DNA of 64,000 nucleotides, from positions 186,001 through 250,000 of the forward strand of contig NZ_JAFFQE010000006.1 of the NCBI RefSeq assembly GCF_016919005.1. The letters run 5' to 3'. Under the pieces are notes generated by a model. It ran no database searches. It was not told where the DNA came from and was given only the letters and a program-made list of their open reading frames with translations. Numbering within the stretch: the first letter of the stretch is position 1; the number at the start of each line of letters is the position of its first letter. A program made the translations under genes and the position numbers. Below are positions 9,493 to 18,226 of the stretch, piece by piece. Source of the stretch: Desulfopila inferna. Lineage in GTDB: Bacteria > Desulfobacterota > Desulfobulbia > Desulfobulbales > Desulfocapsaceae.

Positions 9493-10512
9493 TTATCTTT
9501 TAGGAAGGATCAGCCTGAAGATCATACCTCGCCCCTCAAGCTGTTCATACTGGAGTTCACCGCCGTGGGCCTCGATAATCTTTTTGCAGATCGGCAATCC
9601 CAGACCGGTACCTTCCTTTTTCTTCGAGACAAAGGGTTGGAAGATATCATCGATTATTGCAGTAGAGATTCCCGGCCCCTGATCTTGCACTTCTATTACG
9701 AGGTTGCGGGAATCGTCCATCCTGGTGCGTATTATTACCGTCTCCCGGGCCGAAGAAGCCTCCACTGCATTGTTTATCAGATTAAGCAGTGCCTGTTGCA
9801 GCCGATTGGGATCATAGAAGAAACGTACCTGGTCATCCTCCAGGGCCAACTTGAGGTTTACATTATATTTCCCGGCAAGTTCTTTAGCAACAGGCAGTAT
9901 TTCCTGAAGAAAGTTACTAACTTCACCCTCATGCCACTCAAGTTCAAGAGGTCTGGCAAAAGCCAGCAAATCCTTGATCATCGTTTCCAGCCTCTGCGTT
10001 TGCTGCACAATAATATCAAGCTTCTTTCCCACAGCATCTTCCGGTTCGAGTTTACGTCTGATCTGCAGGCACAGTCCACCGATGGCCATCAATGGTGTCT
10101 TCATGTCATGGGCAACGAAGGCAACTGCCTTGCCCATTGCGGCCAGGCCTTCCTCCCGCCGTCTCATCTCTTGATTAGCTTTTTCCCGATCCCGCAGCCA
10201 GCCGATCAAGCCCCCGAGTATAATGAATAATACAACCTCGAAAATACCCGCAAAATCATCGGGGATACTTCCGCTTGAGCTCCTGATGACATCAGGCATA
10301 TACAGTACGGTAATACCAAAAGCTGCAGCCAACCCACCGCGCAAACCGAACCAAAATCCGGCCAAAAAAACAGGGAGGAGATACAACTCCCTATATATCA
10401 GGTGCCATACCACTTCTTCCTGTGGCTCCAGGTAATAAAGCACGCTTATGAGAAGAATCAGAAAAGCAACAATGCTTATTCGAAGAATATTTTTTTTGGT
10501 TGTTGACACCAT
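9493..10512 (-). CDS. Membrane sensor histidine kinase (orphan)
   Basis: 339 residues. The first 105 carry three or four hydrophobic helices with short loops, so sensing is probably within or at the membrane. HisKA follows with AHDMKTPL (phospho-acceptor H135), then HATPase_c with NLINNAVEAS (N box), VQDQGPGIS (G1) and GTGLGLPICKKI (G2). No response regulator gene is adjacent, so the partner is elsewhere. The gene lies 15 nt downstream of nothing but its own leader; a dispersed repeat copy (10598-10722) is just upstream. No good ribosome binding site is visible before the ATG, so the start is somewhat uncertain. Confidence 0.85.
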   Translation of the reverse strand: MVSTTKKNILRISIVAFLILLISVLYYLEPQEEVVWHLIYRELYLLPVFLAGFWFGLRGGLAAAFGITVLYMPDVIRSSSGSIPDDFAGIFEVVLFIILGGLIGWLRDREKANQEMRRREEGLAAMGKAVAFVAHDMKTPLMAIGGLCLQIRRKLEPEDAVGKKLDIIVQQTQRLETMIKDLLAFARPLELEWHEGEVSNFLQEILPVAKELAGKYNVNLKLALEDDQVRFFYDPNRLQQALLNLINNAVEASSARETVIIRTRMDDSRNLVIEVQDQGPGISTAIIDDIFQPFVSKKKEGTGLGLPICKKIIEAHGGELQYEQLEGRGMIFRLILPKR

Positions 10513-10597
10513 TTTCAGCAGAACCGGCTTACATAATATTGTGGCAATGACAATGTTTCTTGCCTGAAGAAAGCTACTCCATCTTCATCCAATAGGT

Positions 10598-10722
10598 GAT
10601 GATCTCGTAAAAAGTCATCGGGGCTGCCGAGATGGACTCTGCGATAAGCAGCCGTACGGGCATAAACTCCGACTATGAGAAATTTCGATGACCAGGCGCA
10701 GATCGAGCTTTTGACGAGTCCA
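10598..10722 (-). repeat. Dispersed MITE-like repeat, copy A
   Basis: One terminus reads GATCTCGTAAAAAGTC at 10601-10616; the other, read in the opposite direction, is GACTCGTCAAAAGCTCGATC. Between them the minus strand carries the family core GTCGGAGTTTATGCCCGTAC followed by GGCTGCTTATCGCAGAGTCC. It sits upstream of the histidine kinase in the orientation of that gene. Confidence 0.8.
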
Positions 10723-10980
10723 GTATAACTGATCCGCAAAGAGTGCCATCAGCCTGTTTTGCGCCTACCCAAAAATGGTTGACTATAAAAACAGCATATC
10801 CTGTGCCACTTTGCCGACTAAAAGGAGCGCTATGGCTTATGCTGCTGCGCTGATAGAATAAATCGCCGCAGGAAAAAAACAGGAAGGGGACAAAACCGAA
10901 AGGAGCTCAACTCTCGGCTGAAGGGCATTTTGTTTTTCCCGGCTACCACGGTGCTACCGGGATCCAGACCGAAAGTGTCA
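10723..10980. other. Intergenic, no gene recognised
   Basis: Between the repeat copy and the cydB stop. A hairpin-like stretch CCCGGCTACC...CCGGG around 10938-10962 lies downstream of cydB and may end its transcript, without a T-run. A nine-codon ORF with AAGGAG at about 10831 was not considered a gene. Confidence 0.4.
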
Positions 10981-11012
10981 TCATGCTTTTTCACCTTTCG
11001 AGCAGTTATGTA

Positions 11013-12038
11013 CTAATGATCGCTGTATCCTTCCATTGTATTTTTTCCCCGGAAAATCCAATAACTGTAACTGGTATAGGCAAGGATTATGGGTAATAGA
11101 ATTGCCATAACCACCAGCATGAACTGGAGTGTTGTCTGACTGGCGGCGACATCCTGTACGGTCAGAGAGGCAGTATCTATACTGGGAATCATAGCAGGAT
11201 ACAGACCAATGGAGAGTCCGGTAAAAGAGAAAGTGATAATCAGCCAGTTCCAGAACAGCGGAGCAAATTCCCTTCTCTGTCGCAGACTCCGAAAATACAT
11301 GTAAAAACACACCAGCGTTAGCAGCAGAAAGAAATAGAGAAATGAAGGTGGCCATTCCAGCCATTTGGCTGCCATATTCTGATGCAGCGCGCTGGTTGCC
11401 AGAAATACCGCGGCGGATACAATCAAGGTGACCGCACCTGAAAGCCTGCCTATTCGATAACTCCACTCCTTCAGCTTTGCAGTTGTTGTCTTGGCAATCA
11501 GAAAGCCTGATCCGAGCATCAGGTAGCCAAAAATAACGCCGGCGGTGGCAACAAAGGAATACCAGTTTATCCAGTCTCCCGGTTGTCCGGCAAAAGACTC
11601 AGCTTCCACCGTAATTCCACCAAGCAGCCCGCCAAGGGCAAATCCTTGGCCCAGGGTTGTCATCAGACTGCCGATGCCGAAGGAGAAGAGCCACACCTTT
11701 TTCCATTTGGCATTGGCATGAAATTCGAAAGCCACTCCACGAAAAATAAATCCGAACAGCATTAGGGTAAAGGGGATATAAAGGGCGGAAAGAACTATGG
11801 AATAAAAGAGCGGAAAGGCCCCGAACAGCATACCGCCGAGGATAACGATCCAGGTCTGATTACCATGCCAGATGGAATGGATCGATTGCATCATCTCATT
11901 TTTTTCCTCACTGTCCCAGACAAAGAGGGTCATCATGCCGATGCCAAGATCCGCTCCATCGGTGAGAGCGTAATAGAGCAGAAAAAAACCGACCAGCAGC
12001 AGCCATATGTTGGCCAGATTCGCATTTATTATGTCCAT
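11013..12038 (-). CDS. cydB: Cytochrome bd oxidase subunit II
   Basis: 341 residues with about eight membrane spans. The N-terminus has WLLLVGFFLLYYALTDGADLGIG, and HGNQTWIVILGGMLFGAFP matches the CydB signature (W-x-x-NE/NQ-TW). Subunit II scaffolds CydA, the heme subunit, for quinol-dependent O2 reduction without proton pumping. It is 75 nt after cydA on the same strand. No convincing CydX ORF follows. A weak GGGG is the only visible ribosome binding site. Confidence 0.92.
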   Translation of the reverse strand: MDIINANLANIWLLLVGFFLLYYALTDGADLGIGMMTLFVWDSEEKNEMMQSIHSIWHGNQTWIVILGGMLFGAFPLFYSIVLSALYIPFTLMLFGFIFRGVAFEFHANAKWKKVWLFSFGIGSLMTTLGQGFALGGLLGGITVEAESFAGQPGDWINWYSFVATAGVIFGYLMLGSGFLIAKTTTAKLKEWSYRIGRLSGAVTLIVSAAVFLATSALHQNMAAKWLEWPPSFLYFFLLLTLVCFYMYFRSLRQRREFAPLFWNWLIITFSFTGLSIGLYPAMIPSIDTASLTVQDVAASQTTLQFMLVVMAILLPIILAYTSYSYWIFRGKNTMEGYSDH

Positions 12039-12113
12039 CTGAATAAGCCCCGTTTAAAGTGGTTTTTGCAGTAGCTCTCTTTTTCCAGTCACCGGTGAAT
12101 AGATTTTGACATA

Positions 12114-13469
12114 TCATCGGAAAGGCGGCTGAAAATCCGGCCCTTTGTTAAGCAGGCGTTTTGCCAACACAAGAAAAATAATCAACAGCAGGAAGTAAAT
12201 AGCAACGAAACCAATCAGAGAACCGGCCACCGTCTCCGCCGGCAGTCTGCTCACCCCATCTTCAGTGCGCAACACACCCTGGATCACCCATGGCTGTCTG
12301 CCCACCTCGCGAACGACCCATCCGGCCTCCATGGCGATATAGCTCATGGGAATCGCCCACATCCAGGAATACAGCAGCCATTTTTGCCGGCCTGCCCGCT
12401 CCGCAGTCAGTTTTCCTTTCCACCAGGCCCAGAGCGACCATAAAATGAGGAAGACAAAGAAGAACCCCAGAAACATCATGATCCTGAAGGAATAAAAAGT
12501 GAGCGCCACCGGCGGCTGGTCCTCTGCCGGGACCTCGCGCAATCCCATAACCTGACCGGTGGGCGAGTAGGTGGTGATGAGGCTGAGGGCGTAGGGCACT
12601 TCGATATCCCAGGTATTGTCCTGGAGATTTTCATCGGGCCAGGCCAGAATTTTCCAGCCCGCACCCTCGCCTTGGGGATTGGTCTCCCAGTGAGCTTCAA
12701 GAGCTGCCAGCTTGACAGGCTGGTTCTGGAAGACCGATTTGCCGGCGCCATCACCATTGACAACCTGGAGGGTAGTGATGAAAAGCCCGGCTATAATCAT
12801 CATCTTGAAGGAGAGAAGAAAAAAATCCGGATGTCTGCCTCGCAGCAGATACCAGGCACTGATGCCGCCGATAACAAAAATGGAAATCTCCAGGCAGGCG
12901 AACCACATGTGGGTAATGCCCCAGAAGGCATCCGGATTCCAGATGGCTGCAAAAATATCCGTCAGATAAAAACGTCCTTCGATGAAATCTCCGCCGACCG
13001 GAGTCTGCATCCACGAATTGGCCGCCATAATCCAAAAGGCCGAAAGCGAGCCGCCAAAAGCGACCATGCAGGTCGCGAAAAGATGCATTCCGGCTGAGAC
13101 CCGTTTCCACCCGAAGGCCATAATCCCGAGGAATGCGGCCTCGAGCATGAAGGCCATGGAGGCCTCGAAGCCGAGAAGATGCCCGAAGATATCACCACCG
13201 GTACGGGAAAAGGCGCTCCAGTTCGTACCAAACTGAAACTCCATGGGGATGCCGCTGACCACCCCCACGGCAAAATTGAGCAGGAAAAGACGCATCCAGA
13301 AACGGGCATGATGGTAATATATTTCCTTACGGGTAATGAGCCAGAGTGCTTCCGTTACCACCAGGAAAATGCTCAGACCGATGGTGAGCACCGGCCAGAT
13401 AATATGAAAAATCGCAGTAAAAGCAAAGTGAATGCGGGAGAGCAAGATATGATCCTGAAAGATTTCCAT
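12114..13469 (-). CDS. cydA: Cytochrome bd oxidase subunit I (short Q-loop)
   Basis: 451 residues, shorter than the roughly 520 of E. coli CydA because the periplasmic Q-loop lacks the long insertion. This is the short-loop group that includes many bd-type and cyanide-insensitive oxidases. Visible family features: RIHFAF near residue 13-18 (heme b595 ligand His), FGTNWSAF, the quinol-site GDGAGKSV region, EVGRQPWVIQG and the late multi-span C-terminus. It reduces O2 at high affinity and protects anaerobic enzymes. GGGGAG lies upstream of the ATG. A repeat terminus is 40 nt upstream (13511-13558). Confidence 0.93.
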   Translation of the reverse strand: MEIFQDHILLSRIHFAFTAIFHIIWPVLTIGLSIFLVVTEALWLITRKEIYYHHARFWMRLFLLNFAVGVVSGIPMEFQFGTNWSAFSRTGGDIFGHLLGFEASMAFMLEAAFLGIMAFGWKRVSAGMHLFATCMVAFGGSLSAFWIMAANSWMQTPVGGDFIEGRFYLTDIFAAIWNPDAFWGITHMWFACLEISIFVIGGISAWYLLRGRHPDFFLLSFKMMIIAGLFITTLQVVNGDGAGKSVFQNQPVKLAALEAHWETNPQGEGAGWKILAWPDENLQDNTWDIEVPYALSLITTYSPTGQVMGLREVPAEDQPPVALTFYSFRIMMFLGFFFVFLILWSLWAWWKGKLTAERAGRQKWLLYSWMWAIPMSYIAMEAGWVVREVGRQPWVIQGVLRTEDGVSRLPAETVAGSLIGFVAIYFLLLIIFLVLAKRLLNKGPDFQPPFR

Positions 13470-13510
13470 GCCGGAGTGACTCCCCTGATTAATGTTGTGT
13501 TGTCAACTCT

Positions 13511-13558
13511 GATGCATCCAGCCATCTGACATCGTGGCAACTTTTTACGAGATTATCA
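13511..13558 (-). repeat. Dispersed MITE-like repeat, partial copy I
   Basis: CAACTTTTTACGAGATTATC at 13539-13558 with GCATCCAGCCATCT before it matches, in reverse complement, the left end of copies C and G (ATAATCTCG, GTTGCCACGAAG, AGATGGCTGG). Only one end is present. It is upstream of cydA. Confidence 0.6.
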
Positions 13559-13694
13559 ACTCTTCCCTCAGTTTTCCTGGACAACATGAATATCTGCCCC
13601 AAATTCTGAACTCATCCTGGACAGACACTGACTGGTTATATCAATCATACTTTCTGCTGGAAAAATTACAAAAAAATAAGGCACTAAAGACGGA

Positions 13695-14300
13695 TCAATT
13701 TTTCATTTCCATCTTGACAGCCGCACCCAGAATTGCAAAACGAGACTCTTTGTAACCCTCGAGCAGATTCAGCTCTGATGCAGCGAGGGCGGCTCGATAT
13801 TGAGGACCGTGAAAACGATTCTCCCGCGGATGTGCCAGCATGATGCGGAAAAGGGGATTGGCGTACAGAGGCGGATAGATTTCCTCAAAGAAAAAGACGC
13901 CATTGTCCTTGAGTACCCTGGCTATCTCGGTAATTCCCTTCTGCCAGTCTTCCAGATGATGAATAATACCGTAATTAAAAACAGCATCAAAACTGTTATC
14001 GGCAAAAGGCAGTTCCTGGGCGTCACCCGCCAGCAGGTGCAGGGGCACATCTCTCCAAGCTTTTCGCTTCTTTTTAGCAGCTTGCAGCATTTCCACGTCA
14101 ATGTCAAGGGCATGGATTGAGCCCGGAGCGAAAGACTGATGGATAATCTGCGCCCCTACTCCACAGCCGCAGCCGATTTCCAGGCATTTTCCACCGGAGG
14201 CGAAGCCGCCCATTCTTTTAAAAAACCGTGCTTCCTGTTGTTGCACATATCGCCGTACGCGGCTATTGACCCAGATACGTTCCGGCCAGTTTACCTTCAT
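13695..14300 (-). CDS. Class I SAM-dependent methyltransferase
   Basis: 201 residues of the Methyltransf_11 type. Motif I is CLEIGCGCGVG (about residues 39-49), the acidic residue at the end of strand beta2 is in HALDID, then GDAQELPFADNSFDAVFN and an RVLKDNG helix. It overlaps the upstream ubiE-like gene by 4 nt (ATGA), so it is the last gene of the eboD-eboE-ubiE operon. The substrate is unknown; by context a small metabolite or a quinone-like lipid made by the same operon. Confidence 0.8.
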   Translation of the reverse strand: MKVNWPERIWVNSRVRRYVQQQEARFFKRMGGFASGGKCLEIGCGCGVGAQIIHQSFAPGSIHALDIDVEMLQAAKKKRKAWRDVPLHLLAGDAQELPFADNSFDAVFNYGIIHHLEDWQKGITEIARVLKDNGVFFFEEIYPPLYANPLFRIMLAHPRENRFHGPQYRAALAASELNLLEGYKESRFAILGAAVKMEMKN

Positions 14301-15001
14301 TGCGCCTCCTTACGACCCTGGAATATCTTGGAAATGCCGAAGGTCAGTTTTTTAATGTTGAGATCCGCAAAGCCCGCCGCCGTAATTTCAGCTGAGAATG
14401 CCTCATCGTCGGGAAAGGAATCGACCGATTCCGCCAGATAACTATAGGCATAATTAGTGCGGGAAATAAGATTACCCAGCGGCGGCAGGATATGGTCAAA
14501 ATAAAATCGATAGAGGCGGTGAAGCTGCGGCTGATCCGGATAGGAAAACTCCATAATATACAGCTTTCCACCTGCCTTGAGAACACGATGGAATTCACCG
14601 AGAGCCAGATAGCGCTCCTCCACATTACGGATACCAAACGAAATCGTTACCGCATCCACCGAATTGCTGCGTATCGGCAATCGACGACCATCTCCTGCGG
14701 TCAGGCTTATCCTGGAGTTATGCTCTCTGTCATTGATCTTTTTTCTGCCGACCACCAGCATGCCCGGTGAAAAATCAACCCCGACAATACGTGCCTGAGG
14801 ATGCCTGAGGCTGATGGCCAGAGCAGTCTCGGCAGTGCCCACCGCAACATCGAGAACAATGCCTCCTTCTTTGACATCCAGGGTTTCCGCCAGCACCTTG
14901 CGCCAGTAAATATCCCGGCGCAGGGAGAGAAAACTATTCTGAAAATCATAGCTTGGCGCAATAGTTTCAAACATCGCCTTGACGGCCGTATCTTTCATCA
15001 T
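14297..15001 (-). CDS. UbiE/MenG-type methyltransferase
   Basis: 234 residues. MFETIAPSYDFQNSFLSLRRDIYWR at the N-terminus, LDVAVGTAE (motif I), GVDFSPGM, FGIRNVEERYLALGEFHRVL and the late YLAESVDSFP are those of UbiE/MenG, which C-methylates demethylmenaquinone or the ubiquinone precursor. The protein could be the housekeeping MenG, or a paralogue dedicated to the ebo-type product. It overlaps both neighbours by 4 nt, showing strict co-translation with eboE and the terminal methyltransferase. Confidence 0.85.
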   Translation of the reverse strand: MMKDTAVKAMFETIAPSYDFQNSFLSLRRDIYWRKVLAETLDVKEGGIVLDVAVGTAETALAISLRHPQARIVGVDFSPGMLVVGRKKINDREHNSRISLTAGDGRRLPIRSNSVDAVTISFGIRNVEERYLALGEFHRVLKAGGKLYIMEFSYPDQPQLHRLYRFYFDHILPPLGNLISRTNYAYSYLAESVDSFPDDEAFSAEITAAGFADLNIKKLTFGISKIFQGRKEAQ

Positions 15002-16182
15002 CTACTCCCAATAGCTTTGCTCACCCATTCGATCTCCCGAATGAGGCAGTCGGTAACGGAGCCGCCCTGTAGTTCAGGCGGCAGAATATTCCAGGTATAG
15101 GTCTCTACCTCCAGCACCGGATGTTCAGGAAGCAGAGGCAGTATTTCTTCGAGGAAAAAACGGGTGCTGCTGCACTCCATGGTCTCATCAAGGAAGACCG
15201 GCACATGAAAATGAACGCGCCATTCCTCGACATCTGCAGGAGCAGCGGCAATTGCCAGATCGAGATCGTCATAGCGCAGCAGTTCCCCGTCTGACCTCCG
15301 GCCCACCGTCTGATGCAAATAGCAGGGCTCCTGGAATCTTCTCAGGAGACCGATTCGAGAATCCATGAGCCGCAGGGCGGAAGATACCTGCACATGGCCG
15401 ATCCTGATCTCGTTGTCAGCCAGAAGGTTAAGGGAATCTTTTGGATTTTCAAACTGCAGCGCCTGATGACAGCAGTCGTAGCAAACTGCCAAACGATCCC
15501 GCCTGGCTGATGTCAAGTCCAGACGGTCGAAGAGATCAATCACATCGCCGGTAGTTTCCAGAATGCAGCCAGGTTCAGGTTCCATGGAAAGCAGGATTTC
15601 CCTACCGGATTCCTGTACCAGGTGATCGAAGAAATCGAGTGCTGAGCAAATATTATTTTGCACAGTGGAAAAATCCGCCGGACGGATATTGGGGCGAAAC
15701 CCCACCGGCACAGTGGATATCGAGCCGGTCATGCCCTCCGGCAGCCACATGTTCAGCAACTGCGCCAGCTTTTTGGTATAGTCAAGCCGCTCGGAGAAGC
15801 GCCAGTCCGGAAGATAGACCGCCTGCTTGACAGGAGCATTATGAAAGGTTCCGTAGGGAAAACCGTTGAGACTGGCAACATAGAACCCTTCTCCGTAGCA
15901 CCATTGCCGGAATTCCCGGGCCTCTGCAGGCCCTATTTCGTTGACCGCTCTGCCGGAGAGCCGCAGTCCCAGGGGAAAGGGGTCATCAGGCGATAGCCGC
16001 TCCCTGACCACAGGAGCATATCGGCGGACCGCGGAGAAAATTTCCGGCCAGCTTTCTCCCGGGTGAATATTTGTGCAGTAGGTTATCGCCGGCCGCACTG
16101 CGCTTGGCTGCCGGTTCCGGCAGGCACAGTCGGCAGGTTTTTTCCCCTCCACCTTAAGGCTCGATTCCGTGGATAGTGTCAC
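14998..16182 (-). CDS. eboE: EboE-like sugar-phosphate-isomerase-fold protein
   Basis: 394 residues with a xylose-isomerase-like TIM barrel. YCTNIHPGESW, RLSGRAVNE, SLNGFPYGTFHNAPVK, VYLPDWR and GSISTVPVGF are close to the EboE family (metabolite traffic protein). Metal-site candidates are the E and H residues in SMEPEPGC, CYDCCHQAL and HFHVPVF. The ebo cluster is known from cyanobacteria, algae and Bacteroidetes, where it takes part in export or maturation of natural products such as scytonemin precursors. Here it overlaps eboD and the ubiE-like gene by 4 nt each. The substrate is unknown. Confidence 0.82.
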   Translation of the reverse strand: MTLSTESSLKVEGKKPADCACRNRQPSAVRPAITYCTNIHPGESWPEIFSAVRRYAPVVRERLSPDDPFPLGLRLSGRAVNEIGPAEAREFRQWCYGEGFYVASLNGFPYGTFHNAPVKQAVYLPDWRFSERLDYTKKLAQLLNMWLPEGMTGSISTVPVGFRPNIRPADFSTVQNNICSALDFFDHLVQESGREILLSMEPEPGCILETTGDVIDLFDRLDLTSARRDRLAVCYDCCHQALQFENPKDSLNLLADNEIRIGHVQVSSALRLMDSRIGLLRRFQEPCYLHQTVGRRSDGELLRYDDLDLAIAAAPADVEEWRVHFHVPVFLDETMECSSTRFFLEEILPLLPEHPVLEVETYTWNILPPELQGGSVTDCLIREIEWVSKAIGSR

Positions 16183-17393
16183 GGCAGCTCCTCACAAAGA
16201 GGCGTATATCCGGGAAAATCAGAATCTTCACTGCCGGAATGCAGCAATAATTCATTGATACACCTTTTCATCAGTGATGTATCAATCCGGTCTACCTCTT
16301 TTCTACTGCCGATGCCGGTCAACAATGTGATCGCCAGTCCCCCGCCAAGATGTTCCTGAAATTCAGCGAGGGCGGCACCAACATCAAGATCGGCAAGTGC
16401 CGGATGCGATAGCGGCAGTCCCAGATCACCAAGAAGGGAGAAAATCTGCTGCAGCTCATTTTCCTGCAGTATCCCGAGATAATAGGAATATAGACTGTCC
16501 AAAGCCATCCCGACGGAAACCGCTTCTCCATGATTAAGTGTTCCGCGGGTAATTTCTTCTAGTTTGTGGGCCGACCAGTGACCAAAATCAAGTGGGCGGG
16601 CCGAACCAAGTTCGAAAGGATCTCCTCCACCACCGATATGAGACATGTGCAGAGCGGCGCATCGATGGATCATATCTTCCATCGACTGCGGACTGAATGA
16701 AGCCAGATCCGCCCTCTTTTCGAAGAGAGAGGCAAAAAAAACTTTATCCTTTATAAGCGCTACCTTGACCGCCTCGGCAATACCGGAACGCAGCTCTCTG
16801 GCAGGCAGTGTTTCAAGAAAAGAAAAATCATTTATCACCGCAAACGGGGGCGCGAACGTGCCAATAAAGTTTTTACGGCCCTCCATATTTATGCCGTTTT
16901 TCACACCGATTCCGGCATCGTTCTGTGCGAGAACAGTGGTCGGTATGCGAATAAGGCGCACCCCCCGATGAGCAATGGCTGCGGCATACCCCACGGCGTC
17001 AAGGACGGCACCACCACCGATAGCCACTATGAAAGAGTGCCGGCAAATCCTGTGTTCCTTGATATACTGGATCAATAAGTCGATTATCCGGGGGTCGTTT
17101 TTGCAGGCCTCTCCTCCCTCAACCGTGAATACCGGGGCAGGCAAACTCATGGTCTCGGGGTGTTTTCCGGCGTAGTTTTCAATACGACGGATCAGGGAAG
17201 GGCGTTCGGCAAGCACACCAGAGTCCAGAAAGCACAGCAATGTATGGCTTTTCTCCCCCGCTCTCGAAAATACCGAGGCCAGTAGCGGATCATCCTCTCG
17301 AAAGATATCATGGCTGAAAAAGACAGGAAAGCTGTATTGGATGCTGAACTGCTGCTCAAGAGTCTGCCTGGAATTTGTGCAAATCTTATTCAT
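16179..17393 (-). CDS. eboD: EboD-like 3-dehydroquinate-synthase-family cyclase
   Basis: 404 residues of the sugar phosphate cyclase superfamily. NAD site AIGGGAVLDAVGY (about residue 128), RIPTTVLAQNDAGIGVKNGIN, the metal and active-site segments SGIAEAVKVALI, PLDFGHWSAHKLE and LNHGEAVSVGM are present. It therefore probably keeps cyclase chemistry on a heptose- or sedoheptulose-phosphate-like substrate. It is the first gene of a four-gene operon and overlaps eboE by 4 nt. It resembles EboD more than housekeeping AroB by partner and length, but AroB function cannot be excluded. No strong ribosome binding site is seen. Confidence 0.8.
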   Translation of the reverse strand: MNKICTNSRQTLEQQFSIQYSFPVFFSHDIFREDDPLLASVFSRAGEKSHTLLCFLDSGVLAERPSLIRRIENYAGKHPETMSLPAPVFTVEGGEACKNDPRIIDLLIQYIKEHRICRHSFIVAIGGGAVLDAVGYAAAIAHRGVRLIRIPTTVLAQNDAGIGVKNGINMEGRKNFIGTFAPPFAVINDFSFLETLPARELRSGIAEAVKVALIKDKVFFASLFEKRADLASFSPQSMEDMIHRCAALHMSHIGGGGDPFELGSARPLDFGHWSAHKLEEITRGTLNHGEAVSVGMALDSLYSYYLGILQENELQQIFSLLGDLGLPLSHPALADLDVGAALAEFQEHLGGGLAITLLTGIGSRKEVDRIDTSLMKRCINELLLHSGSEDSDFPGYTPLCEELP

Positions 17394-17496
17394 GGATTTT
17401 ATTGGTCAAAAAAGGATCAGATGAGAAAACAAAAAGGGAGGCAAAGTGCGGCCTCCTGTTGAAATTGCGCCGCTGCAGGCGGCAACGGCACCATTC

Positions 17497-17516
17497 ATGG
17501 TTCAACGATGAACCAT
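17497..17516. other. Perfect hairpin in the eboD leader
   Basis: ATGGTTCA (17497-17504) and TGAACCAT (17509-17516) form an 8-bp stem with a 4-nt loop, about 105 nt upstream of the eboD start. A second short stem GCCGC/GCGGC lies next to it around 17469-17483. It may be an operator or a leader structure; there is no T-run. Confidence 0.4.
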
Positions 17517-17571
17517 ACTATCAGCTGGTTTCGGATTCCGGTGAGGTCTGAACTCCACCAAGTACTTCATA

Positions 17572-17599
17572 CTTATAACTAATTTTCCTGTTTATACAA
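17572..17599 (-). promoter_or_regulatory. Candidate sigma-70 promoter of the ebo operon
   Basis: On the minus strand TTGTAT (17594-17599) and TATAAG (17572-17577) are separated by 16 nt, about 180 nt upstream of eboD. The hairpins noted nearby would lie in the leader. It is a match by eye only. Confidence 0.3.
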
Positions 17600-17969
17600 G
17601 TATATCAATGTTTACTACTTAAAAACAACTGAATTTGAAACAATGCATGACGAAATTTTTTATAAAATCCGGAAAGTCCAACTCTTCCGGACTGGTTAGA
17701 ATTTATTTATGTTTTTCAATATTTGCAATAGGGGACGAGGTCCGGTTTGACAGGACGTTTTTGCTCATTTTCAATTGTATGGAAACTGCCTGGTGGGCAG
17801 CACCGTCGGCGTCCCGGATTTTTCTCTTCCGGTGGCAAAGTTCTTTAAAACTTTGATAATTCACCACAACTACTTTAAAGGCGGTGAGCCGAAGGCCTAT
17901 GATGGCATGTTAGTTGCAAAGTCAGATAAACACGAGCTCACTAGTATGAATGAGCCATTTTCAAGTACG

Positions 17970-18176
17970 ATGGACTCGTAAAAAGCTGATCTAGATCGTC
18001 GTAAGATCTGAAAAGGCGATTTGCCGAACCACATGTACTGCCAAATGTTCTGCCAAATCACTGTTTCAGATACTACGCCCAACATATCGAGCTTTCTTGA
18101 AGTCGGAGTTTATACCCATGCGGGTGCTTATCGCAGAGCCCATCTCGGCGACTTCGGTGGCTTTTCACGAGATTAT
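17970..18176 (+). repeat. Dispersed MITE-like repeat, full-length copy B
   Basis: About 207 bp. The left end is ATGGACTCGTAAAAAGCTG, and the right end GCTTTTCACGAGATTATA is its approximate inverted copy. It contains the long internal arm shared with copy D (CCACATGTACTGC) and the core GAAGTCGGAGTTTATACCC, GGGTGCTTATCGCAGAGCCC. It ends 50 nt before the ndh gene in the same orientation. The rest of 17600-17969 is AT-rich with no gene recognised. Confidence 0.8.
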
Positions 18177-18226
18177 AAGGTATACTTTAAGCCGAAATAC
18201 CAGACACATAAGAAGGTATTATAAAA

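Noticed and set aside
10960-11012. cydX small gene downstream of cydB
   Set aside because: The only frame with a plausible ribosome binding site gives 13 codons (MMTLSVWIPVAPW) and lacks the CydX pattern and length.
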